From contig SFHQ01000005.1 in the NCBI GenBank assembly GCA_004556345.1, positions 1-64,000 on the forward strand: a stretch of DNA of 64,000 nt, written 5' to 3'. Position numbers and translations under genes: made by a program. Positions 24,653-34,258 of the stretch are shown piece by piece; positions within the stretch are counted from its first letter, which is position 1, and the number at the start of each line of letters is the position of its first letter. The notes under the pieces were generated by a model that was given only the letters and a program-made list of their open reading frames with translations, ran no database searches and was not told the origin of the DNA. The stretch comes from Clostridiales bacterium. Lineage in GTDB: Bacteria > Bacillota > Clostridia > Oscillospirales > Oscillospiraceae.

Positions 24653-25678
24653 TTATGATTTGGTCTTCCGTTCCTTCTTCAAGCTCTTCAGCAGACGGAA
24701 CGCACCAGCGTGCTGCCGGGACGTCGCGGTGGGGTTGCGGTAGAGCAGATCGACCGCCCTCTGATAGTCCTTGTCCCGGCGGGCATAGACCTCCTGCTGG
24801 GTCTTGGCCAGGGAATCCCGGACGCCCAGCAGGAACGTCCGCAGGTTCTCCAAACGCTTGCGCTCTTTGCGGTCGTCGCCCACGGCAGCCAACCGGGCGC
24901 TGACCTGGGCCAGGGCGGCGCGGTTCTTTTCGTTCAGGCGGTCCAGCAGGCCGTTGGTGCTGTCCCGGCGCTCTTGCAGCTTATGCAGTAAGTACGCCTT
25001 TTTGCTCTCCCCGTCGGCAGCGGCCCGCTGAAGGGCCTGCTTTGGGTCGGGGAGCTTGCTCTCCAGGTCCAGCTCCAGCTCTTTGGCGGCGTCCCGCAGC
25101 TTTTCCTGGACCACGGCCAGGCGGCGGCTGGTCTCGCTCAGGCTGGCCAGCAGATGCTTGGTGTCCAGGGCCTTCTGCACCGACCAGGTGGTATCCACCG
25201 CAAACGCGGCGGTCAGGCACAGGGCCAGGACCTGGGCGACCGGCACCGGCAGCCAGAGGACCAGGTCCTCCACCGGCGGATGCAGAACATACAGCAGGAC
25301 CAGGGAAAACACGCCCCAGCCGATGGATACCCCCAGGCAGATGTGCCCGTTGACGTTCAGCGGCTTGTCGGAGTAGTCCCAGTAGCGCATGTGAAAGAGC
25401 TTCTCCATGCTCTCCCCGGTGACGTATTCCAGCACAGTCGCCCCGATCATCCCCAGCAGGAAGATGAGCGCCGGGCGGCCCCGGGCCGGCAGCGTCACCA
25501 GCAGCACGACCACAGCGCCTGACCCATAGATCGGCAGCCAAGGCCCGTGCAGAAAGCCCCGGTTGACCCAGCGCTTGCTTTTGACGGAGACGTAGCACGA
25601 CTCCCACACCCAGCCCAGCACACTATACACAAAAAAGATGAGCAGCCATTGCAGCGGCGTATAGGCTTCCACAGCCAT
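24653..25678 (-). CDS. CmpB-type (putative ABC-transporter IV) membrane protein
   Basis: A 341-residue protein with about five transmembrane helices in residues 10-165 and a long charged helical, probably coiled-coil, cytoplasmic tail (about 170-341). The N-terminus shows the family hallmarks FFVYSVLGWVWESCYVSV, RGFLHGPWLPIYGSGA, EYVTGESMEKLFHMRYWDYSDKPLNVNGHICL and SIGWG, as in the proteins named putative ABC transporter permease (PF06541). Transport has not been demonstrated for the family and no ABC ATPase is adjacent, so the permease name should be treated with caution. Confidence 0.85.
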   Translation of the reverse strand: MAVEAYTPLQWLLIFFVYSVLGWVWESCYVSVKSKRWVNRGFLHGPWLPIYGSGAVVVLLVTLPARGRPALIFLLGMIGATVLEYVTGESMEKLFHMRYWDYSDKPLNVNGHICLGVSIGWGVFSLVLLYVLHPPVEDLVLWLPVPVAQVLALCLTAAFAVDTTWSVQKALDTKHLLASLSETSRRLAVVQEKLRDAAKELELDLESKLPDPKQALQRAAADGESKKAYLLHKLQERRDSTNGLLDRLNEKNRAALAQVSARLAAVGDDRKERKRLENLRTFLLGVRDSLAKTQQEVYARRDKDYQRAVDLLYRNPTATSRQHAGAFRLLKSLKKERKTKS

Positions 25679-25791
25679 CCCTCCCGCGGGTTTCTTTGGT
25701 AGATTTTATAAAGGACGATACCAGTAGGATACCACACAGCGCCGCCCGCTTCCATAGTACAATTTCCCAAATTCGTCAAAAAGCGTCCCGC

Positions 25792-26508
25792 TCACGGCAC
25801 CTGGCTCACCCGTAAGATCTCCCGGCGCAGGCGGCGGATGATGCGCTTTTCCAGGCGGGAGATGTAGGACTGAGAGATGCCCATGTGGTCGGCCACCTCT
25901 TTCTGGGTGTGTTCCCGGCGGCCGCCCAGGCCGAAGCGGAGGGTGATGATCTCCCGCTCCCGTCCGGTCAGGGTCTCCAGGGCGTCGGCCAGCATCTGGC
26001 GGTCGGCGTCGGCCTCCATGGGCTGGGTGACCAGGTCGCTGTCAGTGCCCAGAATATCGGACAGAAGAAGCTCGTTGCCGTTGCCGTCGGTGCTGAGGGG
26101 TTCGTCCAGTGGGATCTCCGTTTTTTGGCTGGCGGTTTTCCGCAGGTGCATGAGGATCTCATTTTCGATGCACCGGGAGGCATAGGTCGCCAGCTTGATG
26201 TTTTTCGCCGGCTGATAGGTCCCCACGGCCTTGATCAGGCCGATGGTGCCGATGGAGATGAGGTCCTCGATGTTGATGCCCGTGTTTTCAAACCGCCGGG
26301 CGATGTAGACGACCAGGCGCAGATTGTGCTCGATGAGCGTTGCGGACGCCTCTTGGTCCCCCTCGGCCAGGCGGGCGATGCAGGCCCGTTCCTCCTCCCG
26401 GCTCAAGGGGGCGGGCAGCACGTCGCTGCCGCCGATGTAGTGCAGGTTGCCGGGCCGCCACAGCCCCAGGCGGGCCAAAGTCCGCAGCAGGTGTTCCTTC
26501 CAGTTCAT
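25792..26508 (-). CDS. sigE: RNA polymerase sigma-E, mother-cell sporulation sigma factor
   Basis: A 238-residue sigma-70 family factor directing early mother-cell gene expression. After a short pro-sequence (residues about 1-28, removed by SpoIIGA) come region 2 ([35 protein letters not shown], about 63-98) and region 4 ([16 protein letters not shown]...[24 protein letters not shown], about 178-228). Start: AGGAGG 7 bases before MNWKEHLL. It lies 10 bases after spoIIGA, the conserved order. sigG, usually next, is absent here. Confidence 0.94.
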   Translation of the reverse strand: MNWKEHLLRTLARLGLWRPGNLHYIGGSDVLPAPLSREEERACIARLAEGDQEASATLIEHNLRLVVYIARRFENTGINIEDLISIGTIGLIKAVGTYQPAKNIKLATYASRCIENEILMHLRKTASQKTEIPLDEPLSTDGNGNELLLSDILGTDSDLVTQPMEADADRQMLADALETLTGREREIITLRFGLGGRREHTQKEVADHMGISQSYISRLEKRIIRRLRREILRVSQVP

Positions 26509-26518
26509 AGCCGACCTC

Positions 26519-27376
26519 CTATGGATGTTCTCCGCCCACCAGGGCGTGGTAGCCCCCGCCGTCTGAAAGCGGGGTCGGGGAGAGGGCGCACAGGCACCGA
26601 GGTCGGCACTGCCCGCCCCAAGCGGCCTCGTCCACCCGCACCGCCAGCAGCAGGCCGCAGGGCACCCCCACCGCCTGGTAGGGCAGCAGGCGCAGGTCCG
26701 GCTCCTCCCCGGCAAAGCGGGCCAGCAGCTCCACCGGGCGCTGAAACGCCTGGGCCGGAACGCCGGCCAGTTCCGGGACCAAGGCCCCGGCCCGGCCGCA
26801 GTCCAGCACGACCACCCCCTCCCCGGTGAGCGGGTCCCGCAGGGTGTTGCCCGTGTCGATGAGGGCCAGCAGGCGGAGCGTCTTCTCCCCCTTCGTCAGG
26901 GTCAGGGGACACAGGCCACCCTCGGCCTGGGTCTTGGCAAACTGCCGCCCCAGGACCAGGGAGAGGGCCCCGTAGCTCAAAGCCGCCGCGATCAGGATCC
27001 CCCGCATCCCCAGACTTGGCCCCAGCAGGCCCCCGGCCCCGGCGGAGCTGCCCCGCGCCAGGGACACCAAAACCAGCACGCCCCCAAAGGCGCAGGAGAG
27101 CACCAGAAACAGCGCCCCCCGCCGCAGCAGCCGGTCCGACGGCCCATACGCCGCCAGCAGCATCCCCGCCGCTGCCAGCGCCGCGCCCACCGGATGGCCC
27201 AGAGCGCCCAGCCCCGGCAGCAGGGTCAGCACCCCATAGCCTGCCCCCAGTCCCGCCGCCAGGGCCAGCCGACGGCGGCGGACGGCGCCCCCATCCAAGC
27301 GGGCGGCGCAGGCCAGCAGGCAGTAGTTCACCGCCAGGTCCAGGGCAAAGCGGGCGTCCAGATAGACGGTGGTCAT
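26519..27376 (-). CDS. spoIIGA: Sigma-E processing peptidase SpoIIGA
   Basis: A membrane-bound aspartic protease that matures pro-sigma-E after a signal from the forespore. The N-terminal half (about 1-145) has roughly five hydrophobic helices; the C-terminal soluble half contains the catalytic [14 protein letters not shown] (Asp174-Thr-Gly) and ends in [10 protein letters not shown]...[12 protein letters not shown]. The start at [10 protein letters not shown] follows GGGAGG; an in-frame upstream extension reads through a terminator and was not used. Length 285 is near the family norm. Confidence 0.9.
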   Translation of the reverse strand: MTTVYLDARFALDLAVNYCLLACAARLDGGAVRRRRLALAAGLGAGYGVLTLLPGLGALGHPVGAALAAAGMLLAAYGPSDRLLRRGALFLVLSCAFGGVLVLVSLARGSSAGAGGLLGPSLGMRGILIAAALSYGALSLVLGRQFAKTQAEGGLCPLTLTKGEKTLRLLALIDTGNTLRDPLTGEGVVVLDCGRAGALVPELAGVPAQAFQRPVELLARFAGEEPDLRLLPYQAVGVPCGLLLAVRVDEAAWGGQCRPRCLCALSPTPLSDGGGYHALVGGEHP

Positions 27377-27476
27377 GGCCTCCCTCCCCTCGTTTGGTGT
27401 TTCCCCAGTATACGCCGGTCCGGCTTCAAAAAAGGTCAGAAGCGGGGCGCAGAAACGGGATTTGCTTGGCAGGAGA

Positions 27477-27516
27477 AAAGGGAACGACCGCCCAGCGTTG
27501 GGCGGTCGTTCCCTTG
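27477..27516 (-). terminator. Terminator of the DUF6514-like gene
   Basis: AAGGGAACGACCGCCCA and its inverse with a short loop, then CCCTTTTCTCC on the minus strand. Confidence 0.75.
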
Positions 27517-27593
27517 TGAGATGAGAGAATGAGAGAATGTGTTTTATTATCCATCTTATCCACTGCATACAGGATCAGATAAGAAACGAATAA

Positions 27594-27875
27594 TCAGGTG
27601 TTGATGCTGTCCAGGACCACATCCCGGAAGTGGAGGGGCGACAGGCCCAGGGCGTTGCATCGGGCGGCCAGGGAGAGCACGCTCTCCCGGCTGGGGGAGA
27701 CGTCTTCGATCAGGTCCCACTGGACCCAAGCGCCCTGACGGTCGGTGAGACATTCTAATCCATACGTGCAGGTGCCGTTCGGATCGTTCTGCACCGGGGA
27801 GCAGACGGTCTGATAACGCACAGCGGCGGAGCGGGCTCTGGCGCGTCCTCCCGAATGTCCTCTATTTTCTGTCAT
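27594..27875 (-). CDS. Small DUF6514-like protein
   Basis: A 93-residue protein. Its core TYGLECLTDRQGAWVQWDLIEDVSPSRESVLSLAARCNALGLSPLHFRDVVLDSI resembles, from memory, the DUF6514 group of clostridial proteins (Tyr-Gly strand, acidic ED, then a helix ending LSPxHxxDVxxD). This is a weak, recalled assignment. The start is placed at MTENRG because AAAGGAG lies 8 bases upstream; another ATG six codons earlier overlaps that site. It has its own terminator and lies divergent from the XRE gene. Function unknown. Confidence 0.65.
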   Translation of the reverse strand: MTENRGHSGGRARARSAAVRYQTVCSPVQNDPNGTCTYGLECLTDRQGAWVQWDLIEDVSPSRESVLSLAARCNALGLSPLHFRDVVLDSINT

Positions 27876-28084
27876 GCGGTCTGCTCCTTTCATCGAAATT
27901 CACCATTTACAGGGGTGGGACCCCAATGGTATACTGAAACACAACCCAGCGTTACGGTGGGAGGGTTCCTGTTTGAGATGGCTTTATGGTACTGATTTTG
28001 ATGCGATTCGTCAATCCCATCGTTAACTCCCGCTGTTGTATGGCCCCCAAATCTGATAAAATCCATATTCATAGGTGATAAAAT

Positions 28085-28474
28085 ATGATGCTAGCCACTC
28101 AATTGAAGCTTTTGAAGGAAAAACGAGGTCTGACCAACCAGCAGCTGGCCGATCTCTCCGGCGTGCCCGTGGGGACGGTCAACCGCATCCTCTCCGGCCA
28201 GACGGACAACCCCAGCTTTCAGACCATCTGCGACCTGGTCCTGGCCATGGACGGTTCGTTAGACGAGCTGGCCGGGATCGAAAAGGGCCCGGAGGGGCCG
28301 GAGGCCAAGGCCCGCGCCAGCCAAGACCTGATCCACCTCTATGAAAAAATGATCGAGCACAAAAACCGGTGGATCCACCGGCTCTTTGTCCTCGCCTGTC
28401 TGCTTGGCTCCATCTTCATCTTCCTGGTGATCTTTGACCTGATGAACCCGGCCTTGGGCTTCGTCCGCTCCTGA
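28085..28474 (+). CDS. XRE-family helix-turn-helix protein with a C-terminal membrane helix
   Basis: A 129-residue protein with an XRE HTH at residues about 5-60 (LKLLKEKRGLTNQQLADLSGVPVGTVNRILSGQTDNPSFQTICDLVLAM) followed by a linker and one hydrophobic segment, LFVLACLLGSIFIFLVIFDL (about 101-120). A membrane-tethered XRE regulator would act at the inner face of the membrane. The ribosome-binding site (AGGTGATA) is weak and the second codon is also ATG. Targets are unknown; it is divergent from the small DUF6514-like gene. Confidence 0.85.
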   Translation: MMLATQLKLLKEKRGLTNQQLADLSGVPVGTVNRILSGQTDNPSFQTICDLVLAMDGSLDELAGIEKGPEGPEAKARASQDLIHLYEKMIEHKNRWIHRLFVLACLLGSIFIFLVIFDLMNPALGFVRS

Positions 28475-28498
28475 CCGCCGCCATGCGTTGGAAACAAC

Positions 28499-28550
28499 AG
28501 CTCCCTTCCCGCTCTGTCCAAGGGACAGCACCGGGAAGGGAGCCTTTGTA
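28499..28550. terminator. Shared terminator between XRE and HAD genes
   Basis: GCTCCCTTCCCG pairs with CGGGAAGGGAGC around an inner CTGTCC/GGACAG stem; the short T-rich tail is CCTTTG on plus. Convergent genes end on both sides. Confidence 0.65.
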
Positions 28551-28570
28551 TATTCACCCGTGTTCAAAAT

Positions 28571-29227
28571 TTATGCAAGGCTTTGAAAGCGCCGGGTCAG
28601 CAGGGCGTGCAGGGCCTCCGGGGTGTCCGCCAGGGCGACGGCCCCGGCCTGCTGCATGCTCTCCCGCTGGCCGTAGCCCCAGGTCACGCCAATAGTGTCG
28701 ATGCCGTGGGCCTTGGCCCCGATCACGTCATAGTCCGTGTCCCCCACCATGACCACCTGGCCGGGGTCCCCGATCTGGTCCAGGAGATAGGTGATGACAT
28801 CCTCCTTCGTCTCCCGGCCCTGGGAGAGAGACGCGCCGCAGATGCGGTCAAAATACTCTGCCAGGTCAAAATGCTCCAGAACCTCCATGGCCGTGACCTC
28901 CGGCTTGGACGTGGCCACATAGAGGGCATATCCCTCGGCCTTCAGCTGGGCCAGCAGGCCGTCGATGCCGTCGTAGGGGGTGTTCTCAAATTTCCCGATG
29001 GGGACATAGCGCTCCCGGAAGACCCGGATGGCCTCGTCGATGCCCTCCTCCGGCACGCCGAAGCGGGCGAAGCTCTGCCGCAGGGGCGGGCCGACAAAGA
29101 CCCGCAGCTCGTCCCGGTGCCTGACCTGGATGCCAAAGTGCGCCAGAGCCGGCTCGGCGCAGTTCATAATGCCGGGACCGGAGTCGGTCAGGGTCCCGTC
29201 CAAATCAAAAAAGATCGCCTTGGGCAT
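28571..29227 (-). CDS. HAD-superfamily phosphatase, phosphoglycolate phosphatase-like
   Basis: A 218-residue HAD hydrolase. Motif I FFDLDGTLTD gives the nucleophile Asp8 and acid Asp10; a helical cap follows (about 15-85); motif II is VATSKPE near 106; motif III and IV are KEDV and MVGDTDYDVIGAK near 160-173. The closest look is to Gph/PpaX phosphatases that remove phosphate from phosphoglycolate or pyrophosphate; the true substrate is uncertain. It follows trmB by 3 bases with AGGAGG ahead of the ATG, so the two are co-translated. Confidence 0.88.
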   Translation of the reverse strand: MPKAIFFDLDGTLTDSGPGIMNCAEPALAHFGIQVRHRDELRVFVGPPLRQSFARFGVPEEGIDEAIRVFRERYVPIGKFENTPYDGIDGLLAQLKAEGYALYVATSKPEVTAMEVLEHFDLAEYFDRICGASLSQGRETKEDVITYLLDQIGDPGQVVMVGDTDYDVIGAKAHGIDTIGVTWGYGQRESMQQAGAVALADTPEALHALLTRRFQSLA

Positions 29228-29230
29228 GGG

Positions 29231-29941
29231 TCACGCCTCCTGGTCCGGTGCGTCGTTTTCTTCGGCCTCGTCTGGCTGCTCCGGCGCGGCAGGCTGTGGG
29301 GGCAGCTCGGTCTTGACGGCCACGCACCGGTTGATCTTCGTCCCCTGGTTGTGGAACTTCTCCTCGTAATCGGTCATGATGCCGCAGATGCCGTCCTTGT
29401 GCAGGTCGTGGGTGACCTGCGTGGGCGTGAAGCCGCCGAAGGGGAACTCCGTAACGGAAAAGGCAAACAGGCCCACGTTGTCCGTCTTAAAATGGATCTC
29501 TCCCCCATCCCGCAGGACCTGGCGGTAGCGCAGCAAAAAGTCCCGGTGGGTCAGGCGGCGCTTGGCGTGGCGCTTGGGGGGCCAGGGGTCACAGAAATTG
29601 ATATAGATAAGGTCTACCTCATCGGGGGCGAAAAATTCCGGCAGCTCCGCCGCGTCGGCATCCACGAAAAACACGTTGGTCAGCGCCAGGCTGCGGGCCT
29701 TTTCCATGGCCATGACCATCGCGTCCGGCACCCGCTCCACGGCGATGAACAGCACGTCCGGGTCAGCCGCCGCCGTCTGGCAGGTGAAACGGCCCTTGCC
29801 GCAGCCCAGCTCCAGGCGCAGCTCCTTCGCGCCGGGCATCAGCTCCCGCCAGTGGCCCCGCTGGGCCTTGGGGTCCCGGATGAGCCACTGGCCGCAGGCC
29901 TCCATCCGGGGCACGAGATTCTTCTTTCTTCTCATTCGCAT
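29231..29941 (-). CDS. trmB: tRNA (guanine46-N7)-methyltransferase
   Basis: TrmB forms m7G46 in the variable loop of tRNA with SAM. Landmarks: LELGCGKGRFT (SAM site, residues about 43-53), VERVPDAM, the family motif INFCDPWPPKRHAKRRL near 114-130, and TDNVGLF near 152. The C-terminus is extended by an acidic, proline-rich tail (residues about 215-236) not needed for the fold. The start MRMRRKKNLVP has AAAGGAG nine bases upstream; the longer open frame upstream overlaps the promoter. Confidence 0.94.
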   Translation of the reverse strand: MRMRRKKNLVPRMEACGQWLIRDPKAQRGHWRELMPGAKELRLELGCGKGRFTCQTAAADPDVLFIAVERVPDAMVMAMEKARSLALTNVFFVDADAAELPEFFAPDEVDLIYINFCDPWPPKRHAKRRLTHRDFLLRYRQVLRDGGEIHFKTDNVGLFAFSVTEFPFGGFTPTQVTHDLHKDGICGIMTDYEEKFHNQGTKINRCVAVKTELPPQPAAPEQPDEAEENDAPDQEA

Positions 29942-29981
29942 GGGGAAACTCTCCTTTGGTCGTTGTTGACGTTTTGGGGCT

Positions 29982-30010
29982 ATCATACCATAGTTTTCCC
30001 CCTTTGTCAG
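29982..30010 (-). promoter_or_regulatory. Promoter of trmB-HAD
   Basis: CTGACA and TATGAT with a 17-base spacer on the minus strand. Confidence 0.6.
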
Positions 30011-30052
30011 CGGTCTTGCCCCTTTTTTGTCCCCGCCTTGGGCAGAATCCCC

Positions 30053-30081
30053 TTGTCGAGGGGCCAAAAAAGCGGTATGAT
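30053..30081 (+). promoter_or_regulatory. Promoter of the radC-uvrB-uvrA-recD2 operon
   Basis: TTGTCG and TATGAT with a 17-base spacer, about 45 bases before radC. No LexA-type palindrome was seen in the region. Confidence 0.55.
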
Positions 30082-30128
30082 AAGGGGTACTGAATCCACC
30101 CGCCCGGCGGGAGAAGGGAGGGCGATCC

Positions 30129-30818
30129 ATGAGCGTACACAACGGCCACCGGGAGCGGATGCGCCAGGAATTTTTGAGCGGCGGCCTGGCGCATTTTTCC
30201 GAGCCAAGGGTGTTGGAGCTGCTGCTGTTTTACTCCCGCCCCCGCGGGGACGTCAATCCCCTGGCCCACCAGCTTTTGGAGGCCTTCGGGTCGCTGGCGG
30301 GCGTCCTGGATGCCTCCCCCACAGACTTGGCCCAGGTCCCCGGCATGGGAGAGAACACCGTGGCGCTGCTCAAGCTCATCCCCGCCATCGCCGCCCGGTA
30401 CCTGGCCTCCCGCACCAACGCGGACGTGATCATTTCCGACAGCGCCAGCCTGCAAGCGCTTTTCGTCCCCTATTTCTTCGGGGCGAGAAACGAGCTTTCG
30501 TTCGTGGCCTGCTTCGATGGGAAGCTCAAGCTCCTGGGCGTGAAGCAGCTCAGCGAGGGTACGCCCACGGCCAACGAGATCAACCTGCGAAAGATCACGA
30601 CCATCGCCCTCTCCCTCAACGCCACCGCCGTGGTCCTGGCCCACAACCACCCCAGCGGGGTGGCCACGCCCTCCCAGGAAGATATTTTTCTCACCCATTA
30701 TGTGCAGCAGTCACTGCAGCCCCTGGGCATTACGCTGTACGATCATGTCATCCTCACGGACGACGACATGGTCTCCCTGCGGGACAGCCGCCACCTGACG
30801 CCGCCGTCCGCCTTTTAA
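30129..30818 (+). CDS. radC: RadC-family JAB/JAMM domain protein
   Basis: A 229-residue RadC homologue. The N-terminal HhH-like part (about 25-90) contains [19 protein letters not shown]; the C-terminal JAB domain carries the metal motif [15 protein letters not shown] (His-x-His...Asp) near residue 165. The upstream Glu motif reads TANEINLRK rather than the usual HPREVF, a divergent version. Despite its name the family's role in repair is doubtful; here it nevertheless opens an operon of repair genes, with uvrB 16 bases downstream. Confidence 0.87.
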   Translation: MSVHNGHRERMRQEFLSGGLAHFSEPRVLELLLFYSRPRGDVNPLAHQLLEAFGSLAGVLDASPTDLAQVPGMGENTVALLKLIPAIAARYLASRTNADVIISDSASLQALFVPYFFGARNELSFVACFDGKLKLLGVKQLSEGTPTANEINLRKITTIALSLNATAVVLAHNHPSGVATPSQEDIFLTHYVQQSLQPLGITLYDHVILTDDDMVSLRDSRHLTPPSAF

Positions 30819-30834
30819 GAAGGAGGTTTTTCCT

Positions 30835-32808
30835 ATGCCAAGTTTTCAGGTCGTCAGCGACTACACGCCCTCCGGGGACCAGCCGGAGGCCATCGAAGCC
30901 CTGGCCCAAGGGGTCGAGCTGGGGCTGGACGAGCAGACGCTTCTGGGCGTGACCGGCTCCGGCAAGACCTTTACCATGGCCAAGGTCATCGAAAAGGTCC
31001 AGCGCCCCACCCTGGTCCTGGCCCACAACAAGACCCTGGCCGCCCAGCTCTGCGCGGAGTTCCGGGAGTTTTTCCCCAACAACGCCGTGGAGTATTTCGT
31101 CAGCTACTATGACTACTACCAGCCCGAAGCCTACATTCCCCACACGGACACGTTTATCGAGAAGGACAGCGCCATCAACGACGAGATCGAGCGCCTGCGC
31201 CACTCTGCCACCTCCGCCCTCTTCGAGCGGCGGGACGTCATTGTCGTGGCCTCCGTCTCCTGCATCTACGGCCTGGGCGACCCCATTGATTACGCCAACA
31301 TGGTCATTTCTCTGCGCACCGGGCAGGAGCGGACCATCGAGAGTCTGCTCAGTAAGCTCACCGAGATCCGCTACGAGCGCAACGACGTGGCCTTTGACCG
31401 CAACCGCTTCCGGGTCCGGGGGGACACGGTGGAGATTTTCCCCGTCTACGCCAAGGACCACGCCATCCGGGTGGAGTTTTTCGGGGACGAGATCGACCGC
31501 ATCAGCGAGATCAACGTCGTCACCGGCACCCCCACCCGCGTGCTGGACCACGTGGCCATCTATCCCGCCTCCCACTACGTCGCGTCCAAAGAAAAAATGG
31601 CGGCGGCGATTCAAGAGATCTACCGGGAGATGGAGGAACGGGTCGAATACTTCAAGGCCAACGACCAGCTCATTGAGGCCCAGCGCATCTCCCAGCGTAC
31701 TTTATATGATATTGAGATGATGCAGGAGCTGGGGTACTGCTCCGGCATCGAGAATTACAGCCGGGTCATTGCAGGCCGCCCCGCCGGTTCGCCGCCCATG
31801 ACCTTACTGGACTACTTCCCGAAAGATTTCCTGATGTTCATTGACGAGAGCCACGTCACCCTCCCCCAGGTCCGGGCCATGTACGCCGGGGACCGGGCGC
31901 GAAAGACGACCCTGGTGGACTACGGCTTCCGCCTGCCCTGCGCCTTTGACAACCGGCCTTTGAACTTTGAGGAATTCTCCCAGCGGCTGAACCAGGTCAT
32001 TTATGTCTCCGCCACCCCCGGCGAATATGAGCGCACCCGTTCGGGCCAGATCGTGGAGCAGGTCATCCGTCCCACGGGCTTGCTGGACCCCCTTGTGCAG
32101 GTCCGCCCGGTGGAGGGGCAGATCGACGACCTCATCGGCGAGATCAACGCCCGCACTGCCCGGCAGGAGCGGGTCCTGGTCACGACCCTGACCAAAAAAA
32201 TGGCCGAGGACCTGACCAACTATCTGCAAGGCGCAGGCATCCGTGTGCGGTATATGCACCACGACATCGACACCATCGAGCGCATGGAGATCATCCGGGA
32301 CCTGCGCCTGGGGAACTTCGACGTGCTGGTGGGCATCAACCTCCTGCGGGAGGGCCTGGACCTGCCGGAGGTCTCCCTGGTCGCCATTCTGGACGCTGAC
32401 AAGGAGGGCTTTCTCCGCTCGGAGACCTCCCTCATCCAGACCATCGGCCGCGCGGCCCGAAACGCCGAGGGCGTGGTCATCCTCTACGCCGACAAGATCA
32501 CCCCGTCCATGTCGGCTGCCATGGAGGAGACCAGCCGCCGAAGAGAACTTCAGAACGCCTACAACGAGGCCCATGGCATCGTCCCCAAGACCATCGTCAA
32601 ATCCGTCCGGGACATCATCGAGATCTCTCACGCCGCCGACGGCAAGGACGGCAAGCGCAAGCAAAAACTCTCCGCCAAGGAAAAGGCCGCTCTCATCGCC
32701 AACCTGGAGAAGGAGATGAAGGAGGCCAGCCGCCGCCTGGAGTTCGAGTACGCCGCCGTCCTGCGGGACCAGATCATCGAGCTGCGCGGCAAAGAGACCG
32801 CCGACTAA
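30835..32808 (+). CDS. uvrB: UvrABC system protein B
   Basis: The damage-verifying helicase-like subunit of nucleotide excision repair. Walker [11 protein letters not shown] is at about 37-46, the DNA-clamping beta-hairpin [12 protein letters not shown] near 92-103, DEAD-like IDESHVT near 338, and helicase motif [11 protein letters not shown] near 537. The C-terminal UVR domain that contacts UvrC is present ([24 protein letters not shown]). Length 657 is normal. AAGGAGG precedes the start. Operon with radC, uvrA and recD2. Confidence 0.97.
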   Translation: MPSFQVVSDYTPSGDQPEAIEALAQGVELGLDEQTLLGVTGSGKTFTMAKVIEKVQRPTLVLAHNKTLAAQLCAEFREFFPNNAVEYFVSYYDYYQPEAYIPHTDTFIEKDSAINDEIERLRHSATSALFERRDVIVVASVSCIYGLGDPIDYANMVISLRTGQERTIESLLSKLTEIRYERNDVAFDRNRFRVRGDTVEIFPVYAKDHAIRVEFFGDEIDRISEINVVTGTPTRVLDHVAIYPASHYVASKEKMAAAIQEIYREMEERVEYFKANDQLIEAQRISQRTLYDIEMMQELGYCSGIENYSRVIAGRPAGSPPMTLLDYFPKDFLMFIDESHVTLPQVRAMYAGDRARKTTLVDYGFRLPCAFDNRPLNFEEFSQRLNQVIYVSATPGEYERTRSGQIVEQVIRPTGLLDPLVQVRPVEGQIDDLIGEINARTARQERVLVTTLTKKMAEDLTNYLQGAGIRVRYMHHDIDTIERMEIIRDLRLGNFDVLVGINLLREGLDLPEVSLVAILDADKEGFLRSETSLIQTIGRAARNAEGVVILYADKITPSMSAAMEETSRRRELQNAYNEAHGIVPKTIVKSVRDIIEISHAADGKDGKRKQKLSAKEKAALIANLEKEMKEASRRLEFEYAAVLRDQIIELRGKETAD

Positions 32809-32838
32809 GCAATCCCTAAAAGAAGGAGCATCCCATCC

Positions 32839-33741
32839 ATGAAAGACACCGCACAGACCGCCCTCACCCTCGCCAAACGCACCCAGGCCAGGGCCATTTT
32901 CCTGGTCCTGCTGGCCGGTTCCCTCTGGGGCTGCATCGGCCTGTTCAGCCGGACCCTCTCCGCCCTGGGCGTGGGACCGGAGACCATCGTCATTCTTCGC
33001 AACGCGGGGGCCTGCGTGGTCCTGGCGGTGCTGTTTCTGGTCTATGACCGGAGCATCTTCCGCATCCAGCTGCGGCACTTCCCCATTTTCCTGGGGACGG
33101 GCATCGTGAGTATTCTCTTCTTTACCCTGTGCTATTTCAACAGCCAGCAGGTCTCTTCCCTGGCCGTGTCGGCCATTCTGCTCTACACGGCCCCGACCTT
33201 TGTCGTGCTGCTCTCGGCCCTGTTCTGGCGGGAGAAGATCACAAAGCAGAAGCTCCTGGCCCTTATCATCGCCTTCTTCGGCTGCTGCTGCGTGGCGGGG
33301 CTGCTGGGCGGGTCCCTGGCGGTGACGCCCAAGGGCCTGCTGCTGGGCATCGGCAGCGGCCTGTTTTACAGCTCCTATACGCTCTTTGGCCGGGTCGCGC
33401 TCAGCCACTACCCGCCCTTTACCGTGACCTTTTATACGTTTCTCGTGGCCGGGATCGGGTCCTTGTTTTTGATCCGCCCCCAGGAGCTAGCCATCGTGAC
33501 CGGCTCCGGCCGTGGGCTTTTGTTGGCCCTGGGCCTCATCCTGATCAGCACGGTCCTGCCCTATCTCTTCTACACCAAGGGTCTCAACGACCTGGGTGAC
33601 GGCGGCAAGGCGTCGATCCTGGCCTCTGTCGAGCCGGTGGTGGCATCCCTGGTGGGCATCCTGGTCTTCGGGGAGCCGATGGGCATCGGCACGCTGGTGG
33701 GCCTGGTGTGTATCCTGGTCTCGATCTATATTCTGAGGTGA
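32839..33741 (+). CDS. EamA (DMT superfamily) transporter
   Basis: A 300-residue membrane protein with ten predicted helices arranged as two EamA repeats (about 18-150 and 160-298). Features include LLAGSLWGCIGLFSR in helix 1, AILLYTAPTFVVLLS in the first repeat, and the mirrored SILASVEPVVASLVGILVFGE in the second. DMT carriers move metabolites or drugs out of the cell; the substrate cannot be read from sequence. It lies inside the DNA repair operon, 6 bases before ybaK, with no evident functional tie. Confidence 0.9.
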   Translation: MKDTAQTALTLAKRTQARAIFLVLLAGSLWGCIGLFSRTLSALGVGPETIVILRNAGACVVLAVLFLVYDRSIFRIQLRHFPIFLGTGIVSILFFTLCYFNSQQVSSLAVSAILLYTAPTFVVLLSALFWREKITKQKLLALIIAFFGCCCVAGLLGGSLAVTPKGLLLGIGSGLFYSSYTLFGRVALSHYPPFTVTFYTFLVAGIGSLFLIRPQELAIVTGSGRGLLLALGLILISTVLPYLFYTKGLNDLGDGGKASILASVEPVVASLVGILVFGEPMGIGTLVGLVCILVSIYILR

Positions 33742-33747
33742 AAATTC

Positions 33748-34239
33748 ATGGCCAAGCATAAAGAAGAAAAGACCAATGTCGTTCGTATCTTAGAGGCCGC
33801 AGGCATCCCCTGCACGGCCTATGAAGTCCCCCTGGAAAAGGGGCAGGTCCCCGACGGTGTCACCGCCGCCAGGCTCATCGGCAAGCCCCCGGAGCAGGTT
33901 TTTAAGACCCTGGTGGCCGAGGGGCCGAAGGGGGAACACTTCGTCTTCGTCATCCCCGTGGCGGAGACCCTGGACCTGAAGAAAGCCGCCCGCGCCGCCG
34001 GCGTGAAGTCCATCGCCATGCTGCCCCAGAAGAAGCTGCTGCCGCTGACGGGCTACGTCCACGGCGGCTGCTCCCCCGTGGGCATGAGCAAGCACTTTCC
34101 CACCTACTTTGCCGAAGAAGTGATCCTAGTCGACACCATGATCTGCTCCGCCGGAAAGGTCGGACACCAGGTCGAGGTGGCCCCCGACGCCCTCATCGCC
34201 TTAGTAGACGGCCAGGTCGCCGACCTGACCGTACAATAA
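33748..34239 (+). CDS. ybaK: Cys-tRNA(Pro) deacylase YbaK/EbsC
   Basis: A 163-residue trans-editing protein that clears cysteine from mischarged tRNA(Pro). Family features are the N-terminal [20 protein letters not shown], then [13 protein letters not shown] with the conserved Lys near 52, [18 protein letters not shown], and [24 protein letters not shown] near 100-123. Length is typical. Its start follows the transporter stop by 6 bases. Confidence 0.94.
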   Translation: MAKHKEEKTNVVRILEAAGIPCTAYEVPLEKGQVPDGVTAARLIGKPPEQVFKTLVAEGPKGEHFVFVIPVAETLDLKKAARAAGVKSIAMLPQKKLLPLTGYVHGGCSPVGMSKHFPTYFAEEVILVDTMICSAGKVGHQVEVAPDALIALVDGQVADLTVQ

Positions 34240-34258
34240 CATTGGAGAACCCAAACTG

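Noticed and set aside
27890..28072. 60-codon minus-strand ORF between the DUF6514-like and XRE genes
   Set aside because: No ribosome-binding site or family signal; it overlaps the divergent promoter region.
30053..30059. TTGTCGA near the radC promoter as a Spo0A box
   Set aside because: One mismatch at the last base of TGTCGAA and it coincides with the -35 box; no sporulation context.
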